Of a DNA stretch of 64,000 bases, positions 37,636-47,606 are shown in pieces. Every line of letters begins with the position of its first letter. Position 1 is the stretch's first letter. The notes beneath the pieces were generated by a model, which searched no databases, was not told the origin of the DNA, and saw only the letters and a list, made by a program, of their open reading frames with translations. Position numbers and translations under genes: made by a program. Source of the stretch: Bacteroides luhongzhouii. Its GTDB lineage: Bacteria; Bacteroidota; Bacteroidia; Bacteroidales; Bacteroidaceae. The stretch lies in the NCBI RefSeq assembly GCF_009193295.2, contig NZ_CP059973.1, forward strand, positions 1,116,001 through 1,180,000, in the 5' to 3' direction.

Positions 37636-39414
37636 TTATTCAGCCACAATCATTGTCCAATATTTCAAGGAAGGCAATGTAAAAGAGACAATTCCGTTCT
37701 CCTGCGTAAAGGCCAATTCCTGCAAGGCTCCTCCGTGTGCATCCGGCGACGCTACCCATAACTTATTCACCTTTGCCGACAGATTCATTTGCAAAGCCGC
37801 TTTCGTAATCAAAGCCGGTTCCGGCATCGTACCGTCCACATCTCTCCAGCTAAGACTGTTCGCTTGCGAGAAATTAAGAAGATGTATGACTTGCTTGCCA
37901 CCTACCTGCTTGGCATAAGTAGTAACTGATCCCTGTTGAGGAGGCCAACTATTCAATCTCATTTCGCCATTGGTACAATCTATGGAAACACGATTTTCCG
38001 TACCACCGTCACGAAGCAGATTCTGATAAGAAGTCAGAAAATCATAATAACGAACCATCGCTGTTTTCAATTCTTCGCTCATTGTCAGATTCTCATTCGG
38101 GAAGTACTCTTTGCACAACATGTGATCGCCTCCCAGTTCAAGGTGCGAACCACCCAAAGCAAACATGACAGCATCTGTCAATAAGATACCCGGCGTATTA
38201 AATTCTCCCCGGTTATCCGCTTTATTATAATTCATATAAGCTGCAAAAACCGTATTCAACTGATAATTGCCATATACTCCATTTTCATAAAGAATGGCTT
38301 TCAGATTGGTAAAATCAGCCTCATCCGCCCACACCTCATTATAGAAGAAATCAACTTTACCAGTCTCCCCAATCTGACGGGCACCGTAACGGCTGACCGC
38401 ATTCATCACCAAACTTTTGTCCGGATGAGCCTGCTTCGTCGCTTCAATAAAAGAAGCATATCCTTCACGCAGATTGACCGGAATACCCTTGTAATTGTAC
38501 AACGTGCTGCGTCGTCCCAACTGGTCTATCTGATAGCCGTCGAAGGCAAAGTTCGCATATACATCATCATTCCTTTCGTTCAAATATTTCTGCCATTCCT
38601 TATTAGAAGGATCTACCAGATAAATATTACTTTTCCATCCGCCCGGCAGATCGTGACTGTCTTTAGTAGTGTGAGAAGCATCCTTAAACAAATACCATTC
38701 CTCCTTCACCCCGTCCGTAGCTGCATCCTTCAACGCCCCGAAACAAAGATTGTAAAACATAGACTTCATGCCGAAACGATGCTGCGCTTCAATGTAATTC
38801 TTCACAGAACTTGTATAAACCTCCCGGTTAGCGATGTCCATATATACTTCGTCCAACTGCGTGCGTGTACCACCCAACGGCCAGTGATGTTTATTATGCC
38901 AGTCCTGAAACTGTACCCAATTGATGTGATGACGATTCAGATACGCCATCTCTTCCTGTGTCTTCCCGGCCGTCTTCTCCCGACTGAAATCAGCGACAAA
39001 ACCATAACGGGGGAAACGTGCCGGATCACTGGATACATCTACCGCAATCGTACCGACAATTACATCCGTACCATTCTCCTGGCGGTACAGTTCCGCCATA
39101 TATCCTTTGAAATCAGTAGTAGGCGGTTGCCATGTCCAACTGGTACCATTTACCGACTCTTCTCCGACAATCTCCCCTAAAAGACGATAGCGAACTTTAG
39201 TTCCGGCAGGCAACGCATCTTCTGCTGTAAACACCACTTTCTCCCCCGGTTTATAGAAAGCCTTATCTGTAGACAGTTCCACACTTAAATCCGATGTTAC
39301 CGGAGTCACTTCGGTGACACCGCCCGAAGCTCCTCCATTCTCCTGGTTCGACCCATGATCGTCACTGCAAGCCATACACAGGAAAGCAGCCACCAAATAT
39401 ATTATTTTCTTCAT
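37636..39414 (-). CDS. GH66 endo-dextranase, lipoprotein
   Basis: The 592-residue protein has a lipobox CMAC16 and a G/S-rich linker. An Ig-like N-domain (about 40-130) is followed by a GH66 barrel with YGFVADFS, the nucleophile D297 in FDGYQIDQLG and the acid/base E360 in YNEVWAD, then a C-terminal beta-domain. GH66 enzymes cut internal alpha-1,6 bonds of dextran, and some make cyclic products. There is no inserted CBM35 of the cyclising type, so a plain dextranase fits better. The lipid anchor fits surface action before import through SusC/D. Confidence 0.92.
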   Translation of the reverse strand: MKKIIYLVAAFLCMACSDDHGSNQENGGASGGVTEVTPVTSDLSVELSTDKAFYKPGEKVVFTAEDALPAGTKVRYRLLGEIVGEESVNGTSWTWQPPTTDFKGYMAELYRQENGTDVIVGTIAVDVSSDPARFPRYGFVADFSREKTAGKTQEEMAYLNRHHINWVQFQDWHNKHHWPLGGTRTQLDEVYMDIANREVYTSSVKNYIEAQHRFGMKSMFYNLCFGALKDAATDGVKEEWYLFKDASHTTKDSHDLPGGWKSNIYLVDPSNKEWQKYLNERNDDVYANFAFDGYQIDQLGRRSTLYNYKGIPVNLREGYASFIEATKQAHPDKSLVMNAVSRYGARQIGETGKVDFFYNEVWADEADFTNLKAILYENGVYGNYQLNTVFAAYMNYNKADNRGEFNTPGILLTDAVMFALGGSHLELGGDHMLCKEYFPNENLTMSEELKTAMVRYYDFLTSYQNLLRDGGTENRVSIDCTNGEMRLNSWPPQQGSVTTYAKQVGGKQVIHLLNFSQANSLSWRDVDGTMPEPALITKAALQMNLSAKVNKLWVASPDAHGGALQELAFTQENGIVSFTLPSLKYWTMIVAE

Positions 39415-39428
39415 CTTGAATTCTTGTT

Positions 39429-40946
39429 TTATTGTTTCACAATCGAAATCGTCTCTTTCAACTGGTCAATCGTAATCCGATAAGAACCGGCTTCCTGAAT
39501 ATTCCACTTATTATCCAAACTACCCAAATCTGCATCCGGATACATACTGCTCAACTCCGCATCCGACTTGGTAACGAACAATGCCGTCTCTACTTCACCC
39601 GTCGGAGCCTTATTGCTCTTATCCGCCATAAACCAGTCTCCATTCCAGTCTGACTGTTTATCGCAGGATATCTTCATCTCACCTGCCTTCAGCGTGCCGC
39701 TCCAGGTAAAGATGTAAGGACTGTCGGCACTCTTAGTCATCGGAGTAGCATTGCCTAAATCCCATCCGTTCGGAGTTGCCTCACCCACCAGATACAATCC
39801 TTCGTAAGGAGTGAACGGACGCATCAGCATCTTTTCTTTTCCTTTTCCTGTGTAGAACCATACTTTATAAGGCTTGCCACATTCGGCTTCCTTCATCTGC
39901 CATTTATTATCGTCACCTCCAAGCACTACTGATGTCGAAGTGTACGGAGCATTAGCCATGGTAGGATGGAAGAAAGCATCCGCCTGATCGAAATCCGTCA
40001 CAGAAGCGAACTTAAAATCTCCGTCTGCTTTCCAGGGAATCACGGCTCCATAATGGAACAGATCCATCTGGACAGCATCTTTAGACAATGCCTCAAATCC
40101 CCAACTACCATTACCGGTAAACGAACCGACAATGAAAAATTCTTCAAATCTCCAGCCAATATCTTCTGTTTCGGTAAGTGTCAACGTTAGGTCTAACAGG
40201 TTTACTTTTACGATGTAAGTTGCCTCTTTATCAATTGTAAACGGTTCGTCCGGTTGGTCACCCGATGTACGATAAACTAGTTTGAGTTCTTCTCCGGCAG
40301 TAGCGTCACGGTTGTACGACGGCAGGAATTCTCCTAAAGTCGTTATAAACTTGAACGATCCGACGTTCAGTTTTCCTGTCCATGTAAACTGTCCATTATC
40401 CGTACGCTCCATTGCCGTTGCGTCATCGGCGCTCCATCCGTTCGGAGCAGCATCACCAATCAGGTAAAGCGTGGTAGTAACCGGCTGGTAAGTAGTCACT
40501 GTAAAGGCAGTTGTCGCGCTCTGCTTCTGATCTTCCATTCCGGCAACAACAGCTGTGATACGTGCTTCCAACTCCGCTTTCACGGCATAACCGATACCGA
40601 ACTGCGTATGCAGAAATTGATTGAGTTCCTCCACTTTCTTAGTCCACTGGTACGTTCCCGTACCCAAGTCTACCGAATAAGCATTCGCGAAGCCTGTCCC
40701 TGCCTTAGCCAATTCCAGCGTATAAGAGATGCGGTTACCGCTTCCGTAATTCGTTCCGGTAGTCCATGAAAGCGCCAGCGCCTCTTGGCTATGGTTCTTT
40801 TCGTTCAACACCAGCTCCTGTTGATTCACCGAAAGGGTGAGAGTATCATGTCCTTTATCTGTCTCCATATAATCCTCGGTACAGGCAACCATCGTTCCAC
40901 CGATGAAAAGAGAGCATAACAACTGATATATATATTTCTTCATCAT
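39429..40946 (-). CDS. SusE/SusF-like glycan-binding lipoprotein
   Basis: The 505-residue protein has a lipobox GGTMVAC22. After an N-terminal Ig-like SusE domain (about 24-150) there are three similar beta-sandwich units at about 155-260, 265-380 and 383-505, each with a motif such as LYLIGDAAPNGW or LYLVGEATPNGW. These modules bind alpha-glucans in SusE and SusF. It would hold dextran at the surface for SusC/D. The gene lies between SusD and GH66 with gaps of 33 and 14 bases. Confidence 0.88.
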   Translation of the reverse strand: MMKKYIYQLLCSLFIGGTMVACTEDYMETDKGHDTLTLSVNQQELVLNEKNHSQEALALSWTTGTNYGSGNRISYTLELAKAGTGFANAYSVDLGTGTYQWTKKVEELNQFLHTQFGIGYAVKAELEARITAVVAGMEDQKQSATTAFTVTTYQPVTTTLYLIGDAAPNGWSADDATAMERTDNGQFTWTGKLNVGSFKFITTLGEFLPSYNRDATAGEELKLVYRTSGDQPDEPFTIDKEATYIVKVNLLDLTLTLTETEDIGWRFEEFFIVGSFTGNGSWGFEALSKDAVQMDLFHYGAVIPWKADGDFKFASVTDFDQADAFFHPTMANAPYTSTSVVLGGDDNKWQMKEAECGKPYKVWFYTGKGKEKMLMRPFTPYEGLYLVGEATPNGWDLGNATPMTKSADSPYIFTWSGTLKAGEMKISCDKQSDWNGDWFMADKSNKAPTGEVETALFVTKSDAELSSMYPDADLGSLDNKWNIQEAGSYRITIDQLKETISIVKQ

Positions 40947-40979
40947 ATTATTTGTCTAAATGAATGATTATAAAACGGA

Positions 40980-42470
40980 TTAATAACCGGGATTTTGAGT
41001 CATCAGGTGATTGGAGTCCATCTCCGTCTGCGGAATAGGCAACAGGAGACGTTCTTTAGTCACATTATTCTTACCGATGGATTTCAGGAATGTCAATGCA
41101 TAATTTCCATTATCAATCCGGATCATATCGAACCAGCGGTGTCCCTCAAAAGCAAGTTCCATCCGGCGTTCGTGAATAATCTTTTCTCTCATTTCGGTCT
41201 GCGTCAAAGTAGTCGGCAGCTCTGTCAGTCCGGCACGCTTACGAACGATATTCAGCGGTTCGGCAGCCTGATCCGGATGTCCCTGCTCATTCAAGGCTTC
41301 CGCTTTCTTCAGCAAGACATCCGCATAACGGTATACTACAAAATTGTTGGGGTTGGTATTATACTCCGGAGAGACGGTTTTCGACACAAGGAACTTACGT
41401 ACGTTATAACCCGTATTCGACCAGGAACGTCTGTATTCCATGCCGTCAAAAGCAGGACAGCCCTGATACAACACAGTGATGTCTTTCCGCAAATCACCGT
41501 CTTCGTATTGCTTGAAGAACTCTTCCGTAGGCAAGTTCCATCCATAAGCACCGGCTACCATACCCGAATTACGAGGCCCCATGAAGGTAGACAGCCAGGA
41601 TGACTGGTTATCACCGCCCCAGAAGTCATATTCCGTACTACCGGAGTATTGCACTTCGAAGAGAGATTCTGCACCATTATTGATTGTAGCATTAAAGTTA
41701 TCGGCATAATTGCATTGAGTCAGATCATATCCCATTGCAGCAATGTTATTGCACAAGGTCACTACTTCATTATAATAGTCACGATGATTAGGAGCCAGTG
41801 TCAGGTAAATATCTGCCAGCATAGCCATTGCAGCCTCTTTACAGGCACGTCCCCTGTTGGCATCTCCATAACTGCTTTTCGGAGGAAGCATAGTCACCGC
41901 ATTCTTACAGTCGGAAAGGATTTGAGCATATACCTCATCTACCGTATTACGGGCAATATCCGTAGATTCTCCCGGTTCAAACGGGGTTAAACGCAAAGGT
42001 ACTCCACCATACAGGCGAACCAGTATATAATAATAATGTGCACGCAGGAAATAAGCCTCACCCATGCAACGAGTCTTTATCTCATCGGAGATAGATGCCG
42101 AAGGCAGATTGGAAAGCACAATGTTGCAACGTCCGATCCCTACCCACGGAGAACGCCATACATACAAGGCAAAGCCGTTGTCGCTCTGAGCAATGAAATT
42201 GGAAGCCTGAACAGTCTCCAAACCGTCAGTACCTCCTCCGGCCCCTACTTCACTGTTGCCTGCAATGATGTCGAGGCTCCAGATACGCTGGTTATACATA
42301 TTAGATGACTGAAGCGTCTTGTAGCAGGCAGTAGTCAGTGCCACAGCAATCTCGTTCGTCACTTCCGATTCGGGATCGACGCCATATTTAGGATATTTAT
42401 CTAAGAAATCATTACATGATGTCAATGCCAATATGGCAAACATAAATACCAAAGTGGTTATCTTTTTCAT
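40980..42470 (-). CDS. SusD-like surface lipoprotein (3 of 3), dextran PUL
   Basis: The 496-residue protein has a lipobox LALTSC19 followed by NDFLDKYP, a classic SusD start. It has YFLRAHYYYILVRLYGGVPL and HERRMELAFEGHRWFDMIRID, and ends LPIPQTEMDSNHLMTQNPGY. It binds glycan and caps the SusC partner, whose stop lies 15 bases upstream. Its substrate should be dextran or its oligosaccharides, judged from GH66 and GH31. Confidence 0.95.
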   Translation of the reverse strand: MKKITTLVFMFAILALTSCNDFLDKYPKYGVDPESEVTNEIAVALTTACYKTLQSSNMYNQRIWSLDIIAGNSEVGAGGGTDGLETVQASNFIAQSDNGFALYVWRSPWVGIGRCNIVLSNLPSASISDEIKTRCMGEAYFLRAHYYYILVRLYGGVPLRLTPFEPGESTDIARNTVDEVYAQILSDCKNAVTMLPPKSSYGDANRGRACKEAAMAMLADIYLTLAPNHRDYYNEVVTLCNNIAAMGYDLTQCNYADNFNATINNGAESLFEVQYSGSTEYDFWGGDNQSSWLSTFMGPRNSGMVAGAYGWNLPTEEFFKQYEDGDLRKDITVLYQGCPAFDGMEYRRSWSNTGYNVRKFLVSKTVSPEYNTNPNNFVVYRYADVLLKKAEALNEQGHPDQAAEPLNIVRKRAGLTELPTTLTQTEMREKIIHERRMELAFEGHRWFDMIRIDNGNYALTFLKSIGKNNVTKERLLLPIPQTEMDSNHLMTQNPGY

Positions 42471-42485
42471 ATTCTTCCTCCTGAT

Positions 42486-45485
42486 TTAAAAGTTAAAGTT
42501 CAAGCCCATGCTGAACGTACGTGAGATCGGGTAGCGGCTGCTGTCGATACCATTGACGTCAACTTCCGGGTCGAAGCCGGAATATCCGGTGATAGTTGCC
42601 ACATTCTCGCAAGAGAAAGAGATGCGGGCATTTTCCAGTTGAATCTTTTGCATCCACTTTTTGGGCAGTGTATACGAAAGCGTGATATTCTTCAGACGGA
42701 GATAGGAACCGTTTTCCACAAACCTGTCGGATACACGGCAGTTTTGGTTCGGGTCTCCCCAAATGGCACGGGGCATAGAGTTACTGGTTCCTTCACCCGT
42801 CCAGCGGTTCAATACGGCTGTGGTCTGGTTGTAAGCGGCTGCCATTCCTTCGTTGTCAACATTGTTGGCGTTATAAATCTTGTTTCCCGATACGCCTTGC
42901 AGGAAAACGGAGAGTTCCCATCCTTTATAAGAGAAATTATTGCTTAAAGAGAAGAACCAGTTCGGATTCGGGTTGCCGATAACGGTACGGTCTTCATCGT
43001 TGATGACTCCATCGTTATTCAAATCCCGGAAACGAATGTCACCCGGAGCGGCTCCCGGTTGGGTGGCGTGGCGGTTTACTTCGTCCCAGTTTTGGAAAAG
43101 TCCGTCGGTCATGTATCCGTAGAATACATTGATGGGATAACCGGCTCTAAGCATAGTCACGTATGAGTTACCTATCTGATTGATAAACATCGGGGTTTCG
43201 CTGTTCAGGTCCAGAATTTCATTCTTGTTATAGGTAGCCGTTAAAGCGGATTCCCAGGAGAAAAGACCTTTCAGGTTGATGGTGCGCAGAGTCATTTCCA
43301 CTCCTTTGTTACGCATCTTTCCGGCATTGGTAAAGGTTTCAGTAGTATCTTCAAAACCGGAGGTGATAGGGATGGAAGCTTTCACCAACATGTCAGTTGT
43401 CTTCTTGATATAGGCATCCAGCGAAAGGTTGACACGTGAATTGAACAGGCTCATATCCACACCGAAGTTGGTTTGGCGTACTTCTTCCCAATGAATATTC
43501 GGATTGGAAAGGGTGGTAGATACCAAAGCGGTGGAATTGTTGTTGCCGAAAGGATAGACTCCCGTATTGTAGGAAGCAACAAAGCCGTAGTTACCGATTT
43601 CCTGATTACCGGTCACACCGTATCCGATACGCAGTTTGAGGTCATTCACCGGCGAGTTGTCTTTCGGGAACCATTCTTCCTGCGAAATACGCCATGCCAG
43701 AGAAACGGAAGGGAATGTTCCCCAACGGTTGTTCTTACCGAAGCGGGAGGAACCGTCACGGCGCACAGTGGCTGTAAGCAGGTATTTATCCTCGTAAGAA
43801 TAGTTGAGACGTGCCATCAGAGAAAGCAGTGCCCAGTCGCTCTGGCTGCCGCCGATACTGTACATCTTCTCGCCGTTGTCCATCTCATGGATATTATCAA
43901 ACATAAAGATATTCTTTTGAGCATTCAGGTAATCGTAGTTGTTCCATTGGGCGGAAGAACCAGCCATTACACCTACGCGATGTTTCCGGGCAAAAGTATG
44001 GTCGAATACAAAATAATTATCCCACAAATAGGTAAAGGCTTTATTGTCGCTCTTATAACGGGAAGATTCTTCTACCGGATTCGGCTTCCAGTCGTAAGCC
44101 GGAGTAAAGTTGTCGACAAACCAGAATTTGGCATCATAACCAAAGGTACTTTTCAACTTCAACCATTTGGTAAAGGCAATCTCTCCGGTGATGTTTGCCA
44201 GGAAGTTATATCCTTTTGTCTCGTTAGTCATCATGTACAGTGTGCCGATCGGGTTGCGGACACTTCCATACCATTGCGCTTCCTGTCCGGGACCGCTCCA
44301 GCTACCGTCTTCATTCTTCACCGGCTGGGTGGGAAGTGCTTTCATGGCATCTCCGATGCTATAGCTTCCTCCTTCTTTCACGTCAGTGCTGAACGTCAGG
44401 TTGGTAGTGAACTTCAACCATTTATTAACCTGGGCATCGCTATTTGCCTGAAAGTTGAAGCGGCGGTAATTAACGCTTTCTACGATACCGGACTGATCGA
44501 GGAAACCACCGGATACATAGTAATGTGCCTTTTCCGTACCACCGGAATAGCTAACCGAGTAGCTTTGCTTCACTCCCGTACGTAGCATCTCATCGAGCCA
44601 GTTCGTTCCTGTTCCCAATAAAGAAGGATCTGCCCAGTAAGGATTCGTATTATCGTTATTGTTAGACAGCATATCATTGCTCAAGGCGGCATATTGCGCG
44701 GCATTCAGCATATCGGGCACTTTAGTGGCATTCTGGATAGCCCAGTTTGCGTTTACCGTTACTTTTCCGGCACCTTCGGCACCACGTTTACTGGTAATCA
44801 TCACCACACCGTTTGCACCACGCGAACCGTAGATAGCTGTTGCCGAAGCATCCTTCAATACGTCTACCCGTTCCACATCAGCCATATTCAAGGAAGACAA
44901 TCCCAAGTCGGTAGGAATTCCGTCAATGACAATCAGCGGGTTACTGTTATTGATCGTCCCCAAGCCACGGATCTTAATGGTGACATTATCACCCGGTTTA
45001 CCGGCATCGATAATCTGCACGCCGGATACTTTTCCCTGCATTGCCTGACCGATATTGGCTACCGGAGAGTCTTTGATGTCCTTCACTCCGACAGAAGATA
45101 CGGCACCGGTCAAATCGCTCTTTTTCATTGTTCCGTAACCCACCACTACTACTTCGTCCAATACTTCCGTATCTTCCTGCAAGGTTACTTTCAATGAGTT
45201 TTTCCCGTTCACGGGAACTGTCTGCGTCTTATAGCCGACAAAAGAAATAGTCAGCGTACTGTTGGCAGAAACGCTTAATGAGAAGTTACCGTCTATATCG
45301 GTAATCGTACCGTTCGTTGTACGTCCTTCTACCACACTGGCACCGATCACCGGCTCGCCCGTGGCATCTACTACATGTCCTTTTATGGAAATCTGTTGTG
45401 CGAATGCACTAAGAGATAGGAACAAGCCACACATTATCAGTAAGAGGCGGCGTTCAAAGCCTTTCGACTTCATACTCTGTTTCAT
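42486..45485 (-). CDS. SusC-like TonB-dependent transporter (3 of 3), dextran PUL
   Basis: The ATG at 45485 gives 999 residues beginning MKQSMKSKGFERRLL, with a signal peptide ending LSAFAQQ. It has the carboxypeptidase-D-like domain, TonB-box region (EVVVVGYGTMKKSDLTGAVSSV), plug and beta-barrel ending MGLNFNF. A start 53 codons further upstream would run through the likely promoter at 45561-45568 and has no signal peptide, so I reject it. It is the first gene of the dextran operon and should import isomalto-oligosaccharides. Confidence 0.95.
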   Translation of the reverse strand: MKQSMKSKGFERRLLLIMCGLFLSLSAFAQQISIKGHVVDATGEPVIGASVVEGRTTNGTITDIDGNFSLSVSANSTLTISFVGYKTQTVPVNGKNSLKVTLQEDTEVLDEVVVVGYGTMKKSDLTGAVSSVGVKDIKDSPVANIGQAMQGKVSGVQIIDAGKPGDNVTIKIRGLGTINNSNPLIVIDGIPTDLGLSSLNMADVERVDVLKDASATAIYGSRGANGVVMITSKRGAEGAGKVTVNANWAIQNATKVPDMLNAAQYAALSNDMLSNNNDNTNPYWADPSLLGTGTNWLDEMLRTGVKQSYSVSYSGGTEKAHYYVSGGFLDQSGIVESVNYRRFNFQANSDAQVNKWLKFTTNLTFSTDVKEGGSYSIGDAMKALPTQPVKNEDGSWSGPGQEAQWYGSVRNPIGTLYMMTNETKGYNFLANITGEIAFTKWLKLKSTFGYDAKFWFVDNFTPAYDWKPNPVEESSRYKSDNKAFTYLWDNYFVFDHTFARKHRVGVMAGSSAQWNNYDYLNAQKNIFMFDNIHEMDNGEKMYSIGGSQSDWALLSLMARLNYSYEDKYLLTATVRRDGSSRFGKNNRWGTFPSVSLAWRISQEEWFPKDNSPVNDLKLRIGYGVTGNQEIGNYGFVASYNTGVYPFGNNNSTALVSTTLSNPNIHWEEVRQTNFGVDMSLFNSRVNLSLDAYIKKTTDMLVKASIPITSGFEDTTETFTNAGKMRNKGVEMTLRTINLKGLFSWESALTATYNKNEILDLNSETPMFINQIGNSYVTMLRAGYPINVFYGYMTDGLFQNWDEVNRHATQPGAAPGDIRFRDLNNDGVINDEDRTVIGNPNPNWFFSLSNNFSYKGWELSVFLQGVSGNKIYNANNVDNEGMAAAYNQTTAVLNRWTGEGTSNSMPRAIWGDPNQNCRVSDRFVENGSYLRLKNITLSYTLPKKWMQKIQLENARISFSCENVATITGYSGFDPEVDVNGIDSSRYPISRTFSMGLNFNF

Positions 45486-45560
45486 GTACATTAATTTAAA
45501 GTTAATATTAGGGTTACTTTTGTTTTCGTTCTCTGTGTCATTCTTGAAATGACCGTGAAA

Positions 45561-45568
45561 CAAAAGTA
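45561..45568 (-). promoter_or_regulatory. -7 box of the dextran operon
   Basis: The minus strand reads TACTTTTG (TAnnTTTG), 75 bases upstream of the SusC ATG. There is no good TTG at -33; a palindrome sits there instead, which suggests that an activator is needed. Confidence 0.6.
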
Positions 45569-45581
45569 TCCACATTTCATA

Positions 45582-45597
45582 CTGCTTCTTAAAGCAG
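45582..45597. promoter_or_regulatory. Palindrome at -33, possible operator of the SusR-like regulator
   Basis: CTGCTT and AAGCAG flank four bases. The site lies 13 bases upstream of the -7 box, directly in the -33 region of the dextran operon, and the SusR-like gene ends about 100 bases away. Binding is inferred. Confidence 0.45.
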
Positions 45598-45697
45598 ATA
45601 GCAAAAATATAGTGATTTATACAGTATCTCACAGCATAAACCACTAAATATAAGAACGTTATAAAATAGAAGTCAGACTAAAAAAGTAGTGGTTTTC

Positions 45698-47347
45698 TTA
45701 TTCTTCCACCTTCCCGATTTGCATTACTTTAGTCTCAAATTCATCTCTTTCTCCCAAAGATTTGTTACGGACACGGGTCCGGTAATTATAAATGGTAGTC
45801 ACGGAATAACGGAGGAATTGCGCTATCTTGGTACTGTCCGTAATCCCCAGCCGGATAAGGGCAAAGATGCGAAGTTCGGTGTTCAACAGTTCTCCCGGTT
45901 TGGGTTGCATGGGTTCTGTGAGCAGCGCATTAAATTCCTCCACAAAATTGGGGAAGAGTTGCAGGAAAGTCATGTCGAAGTTCGCATAAAACTCTTTCAG
46001 TTCTTCATCAATGAATTGAGAAGATTTAATGGCTTTATATAGTTCTTCCACTCTTCCGGCAGCAGCAATTTTATTTAGGGAACGACGGTATAAATCCATC
46101 TTGTCGAGATAAGTGGAGCATTGGTCCATATATCGGCCGATATATTCCTCCTTGATATAGTTGGCTTCCGAAAGCGTATGGTTCATCTCTTTCAGCTGCG
46201 AGTTGGAGTCGTGAAGTTCTTCGTTCAGTTCTTGCAGCAACGTATTGGTATCGACCACTTCGCGACGTGCGGCAGCAACCTTTTTCATCTGCTTGTAAAC
46301 GAAGAAAATGGCAACCAACAAAAATACGGAAAGCAAACTGATACAAATCAATGAGACTTTCATCTCCTGCTGTTGCCGTTTGGCTTTCAATTGATAAGCC
46401 TGGTCAATGATAGGAAAGACTTGCGAGATTTCTAACGTACGAAGGCGTGCATTACAAAGAGTAGCATCTTCTAAAGAACATTTCAGGTAATTGTAGGCAC
46501 GGTCAATATCCCCTTCATCGTAGACAAGGGAAGCGAGTTTGCGCAAAGATACATATTCCTTTACCGCCGATTTCAGGTCGGCAATAGCCGAAAGAGCCAG
46601 GTAATGCTTTTGCCCTTGTTTGTCGCCTTTCAACCGGTAACCCTCGGAAATGGTATAAGTAAGCATTGCTTTTGAATGGTCATCCAAAGAAGGTTTGTTG
46701 TAATATTCCATCAGCATACGGATGGCTTCATCGTATTGAGCATGTACGATACACTTATCCGCCATCACCAATACGTATCCCAAAGAGTCGGAAGCGTTGA
46801 CCTGCAGAAGAGAGTCACGATACAGGTCCGTCATTCGATAATACTCCTTCTTGGCTTTCTCCGTAACGGCATAATCTCCCATCAATCCATAAATAGTGCG
46901 ATACAAATGATAATAATAACCATAGAGATAATCGGGCAGCGTTTTCTTATCAATCTGCCCCAATAGTTCCAACGCTTCTTTATACATTCCGGTAGTTCCC
47001 ATCACTTCCGCCATATTCATGGCAGCATCATCCAGGTAATCCAGTTTATCCATGCGATGCGCCAGTTCCTCTTTCCGTTGAGCATAGACAAAAGACGAAT
47101 CCAGATTATAAGCCCTGTATTCATCGAAAAGACGTCCGCAAAAACTATATCGTTGTTCATCGGAAGTAGCCTCCAACAACAATTTCTTCAGGTCAGCGAT
47201 ACGCGCCTCCTTTTCCGCTCCATAGGTCTGACGGTTTTTAATGATACCATCAATCTCACGAAGTAACGCATCGGTACTCTTATTTTCTTTTGCATAAAGC
47301 AAACCAGAAAGGACGATTGTCACAAAAATCAGAATCACTTTTTTCAT
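45698..47347 (-). CDS. SusR-like membrane regulator (DUF6377 type)
   Basis: The 549-residue protein has a signal peptide (ends near LLYAK), a periplasmic part with TPR-like helices (about 25-320), one membrane segment (about 329-351), a coiled coil (355-400), and a C-terminal DNA-binding domain of LuxR-like type (about 485-530, around TELRIFALIRLGITDSTKIAQFL). This is the layout of SusR, which senses glucan pieces in the periplasm and activates sus genes. It is just upstream of the dextran SusC gene on the same strand, with its own promoter, so it is the likely activator. Confidence 0.87.
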   Translation of the reverse strand: MKKVILIFVTIVLSGLLYAKENKSTDALLREIDGIIKNRQTYGAEKEARIADLKKLLLEATSDEQRYSFCGRLFDEYRAYNLDSSFVYAQRKEELAHRMDKLDYLDDAAMNMAEVMGTTGMYKEALELLGQIDKKTLPDYLYGYYYHLYRTIYGLMGDYAVTEKAKKEYYRMTDLYRDSLLQVNASDSLGYVLVMADKCIVHAQYDEAIRMLMEYYNKPSLDDHSKAMLTYTISEGYRLKGDKQGQKHYLALSAIADLKSAVKEYVSLRKLASLVYDEGDIDRAYNYLKCSLEDATLCNARLRTLEISQVFPIIDQAYQLKAKRQQQEMKVSLICISLLSVFLLVAIFFVYKQMKKVAAARREVVDTNTLLQELNEELHDSNSQLKEMNHTLSEANYIKEEYIGRYMDQCSTYLDKMDLYRRSLNKIAAAGRVEELYKAIKSSQFIDEELKEFYANFDMTFLQLFPNFVEEFNALLTEPMQPKPGELLNTELRIFALIRLGITDSTKIAQFLRYSVTTIYNYRTRVRNKSLGERDEFETKVMQIGKVEE

Positions 47348-47369
47348 AGTGCCGTATGTATTATAGTTG

Positions 47370-47377
47370 CAAAGATA
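47370..47377 (-). promoter_or_regulatory. -7 box of the SusR-like regulator
   Basis: The minus strand reads TATCTTTG, 22 bases before the ATG. It is close to the gene, so the palindrome array 400 bases upstream is not part of the core promoter. Confidence 0.55.
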
Positions 47378-47584
47378 AAAGTCTTTCAGAAACTTCCGGC
47401 TTTCAGGAGAAAATTATTATAGTCGGAATGAACAATCTTTATTAAAAAGAAGAAGCAAAACAGATTTATTATAAACATAATTCGGCTAATGACATGAAAA
47501 AGCAAGAAGGTTTATATTCATCACTCTGGTACGTCAACACTCCAACTTTCTTTCCCTTTCTTCGTTCTTTCTGCGGGAATATGC

Positions 47585-47592
47585 TATTTTTG
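47585..47592 (+). promoter_or_regulatory. Promoter-like box with a five-codon frame
   Basis: TATTTTTG fits TAnnTTTG. An ATG at 47633 follows a GGAA-like site but stops after five codons (MEEVI), so this may be the start of a decayed gene or of a small RNA. Nothing more can be said. Confidence 0.35.
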
Positions 47593-47606
47593 TATTATCT
47601 CATAAA

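Noticed and set aside
43473..44585. Open frame of 370 codons on the plus strand
   Set aside because: It lies fully antisense to the dextran SusC gene, has no signal or domain pattern, and is a shadow of the codon use of the real gene.
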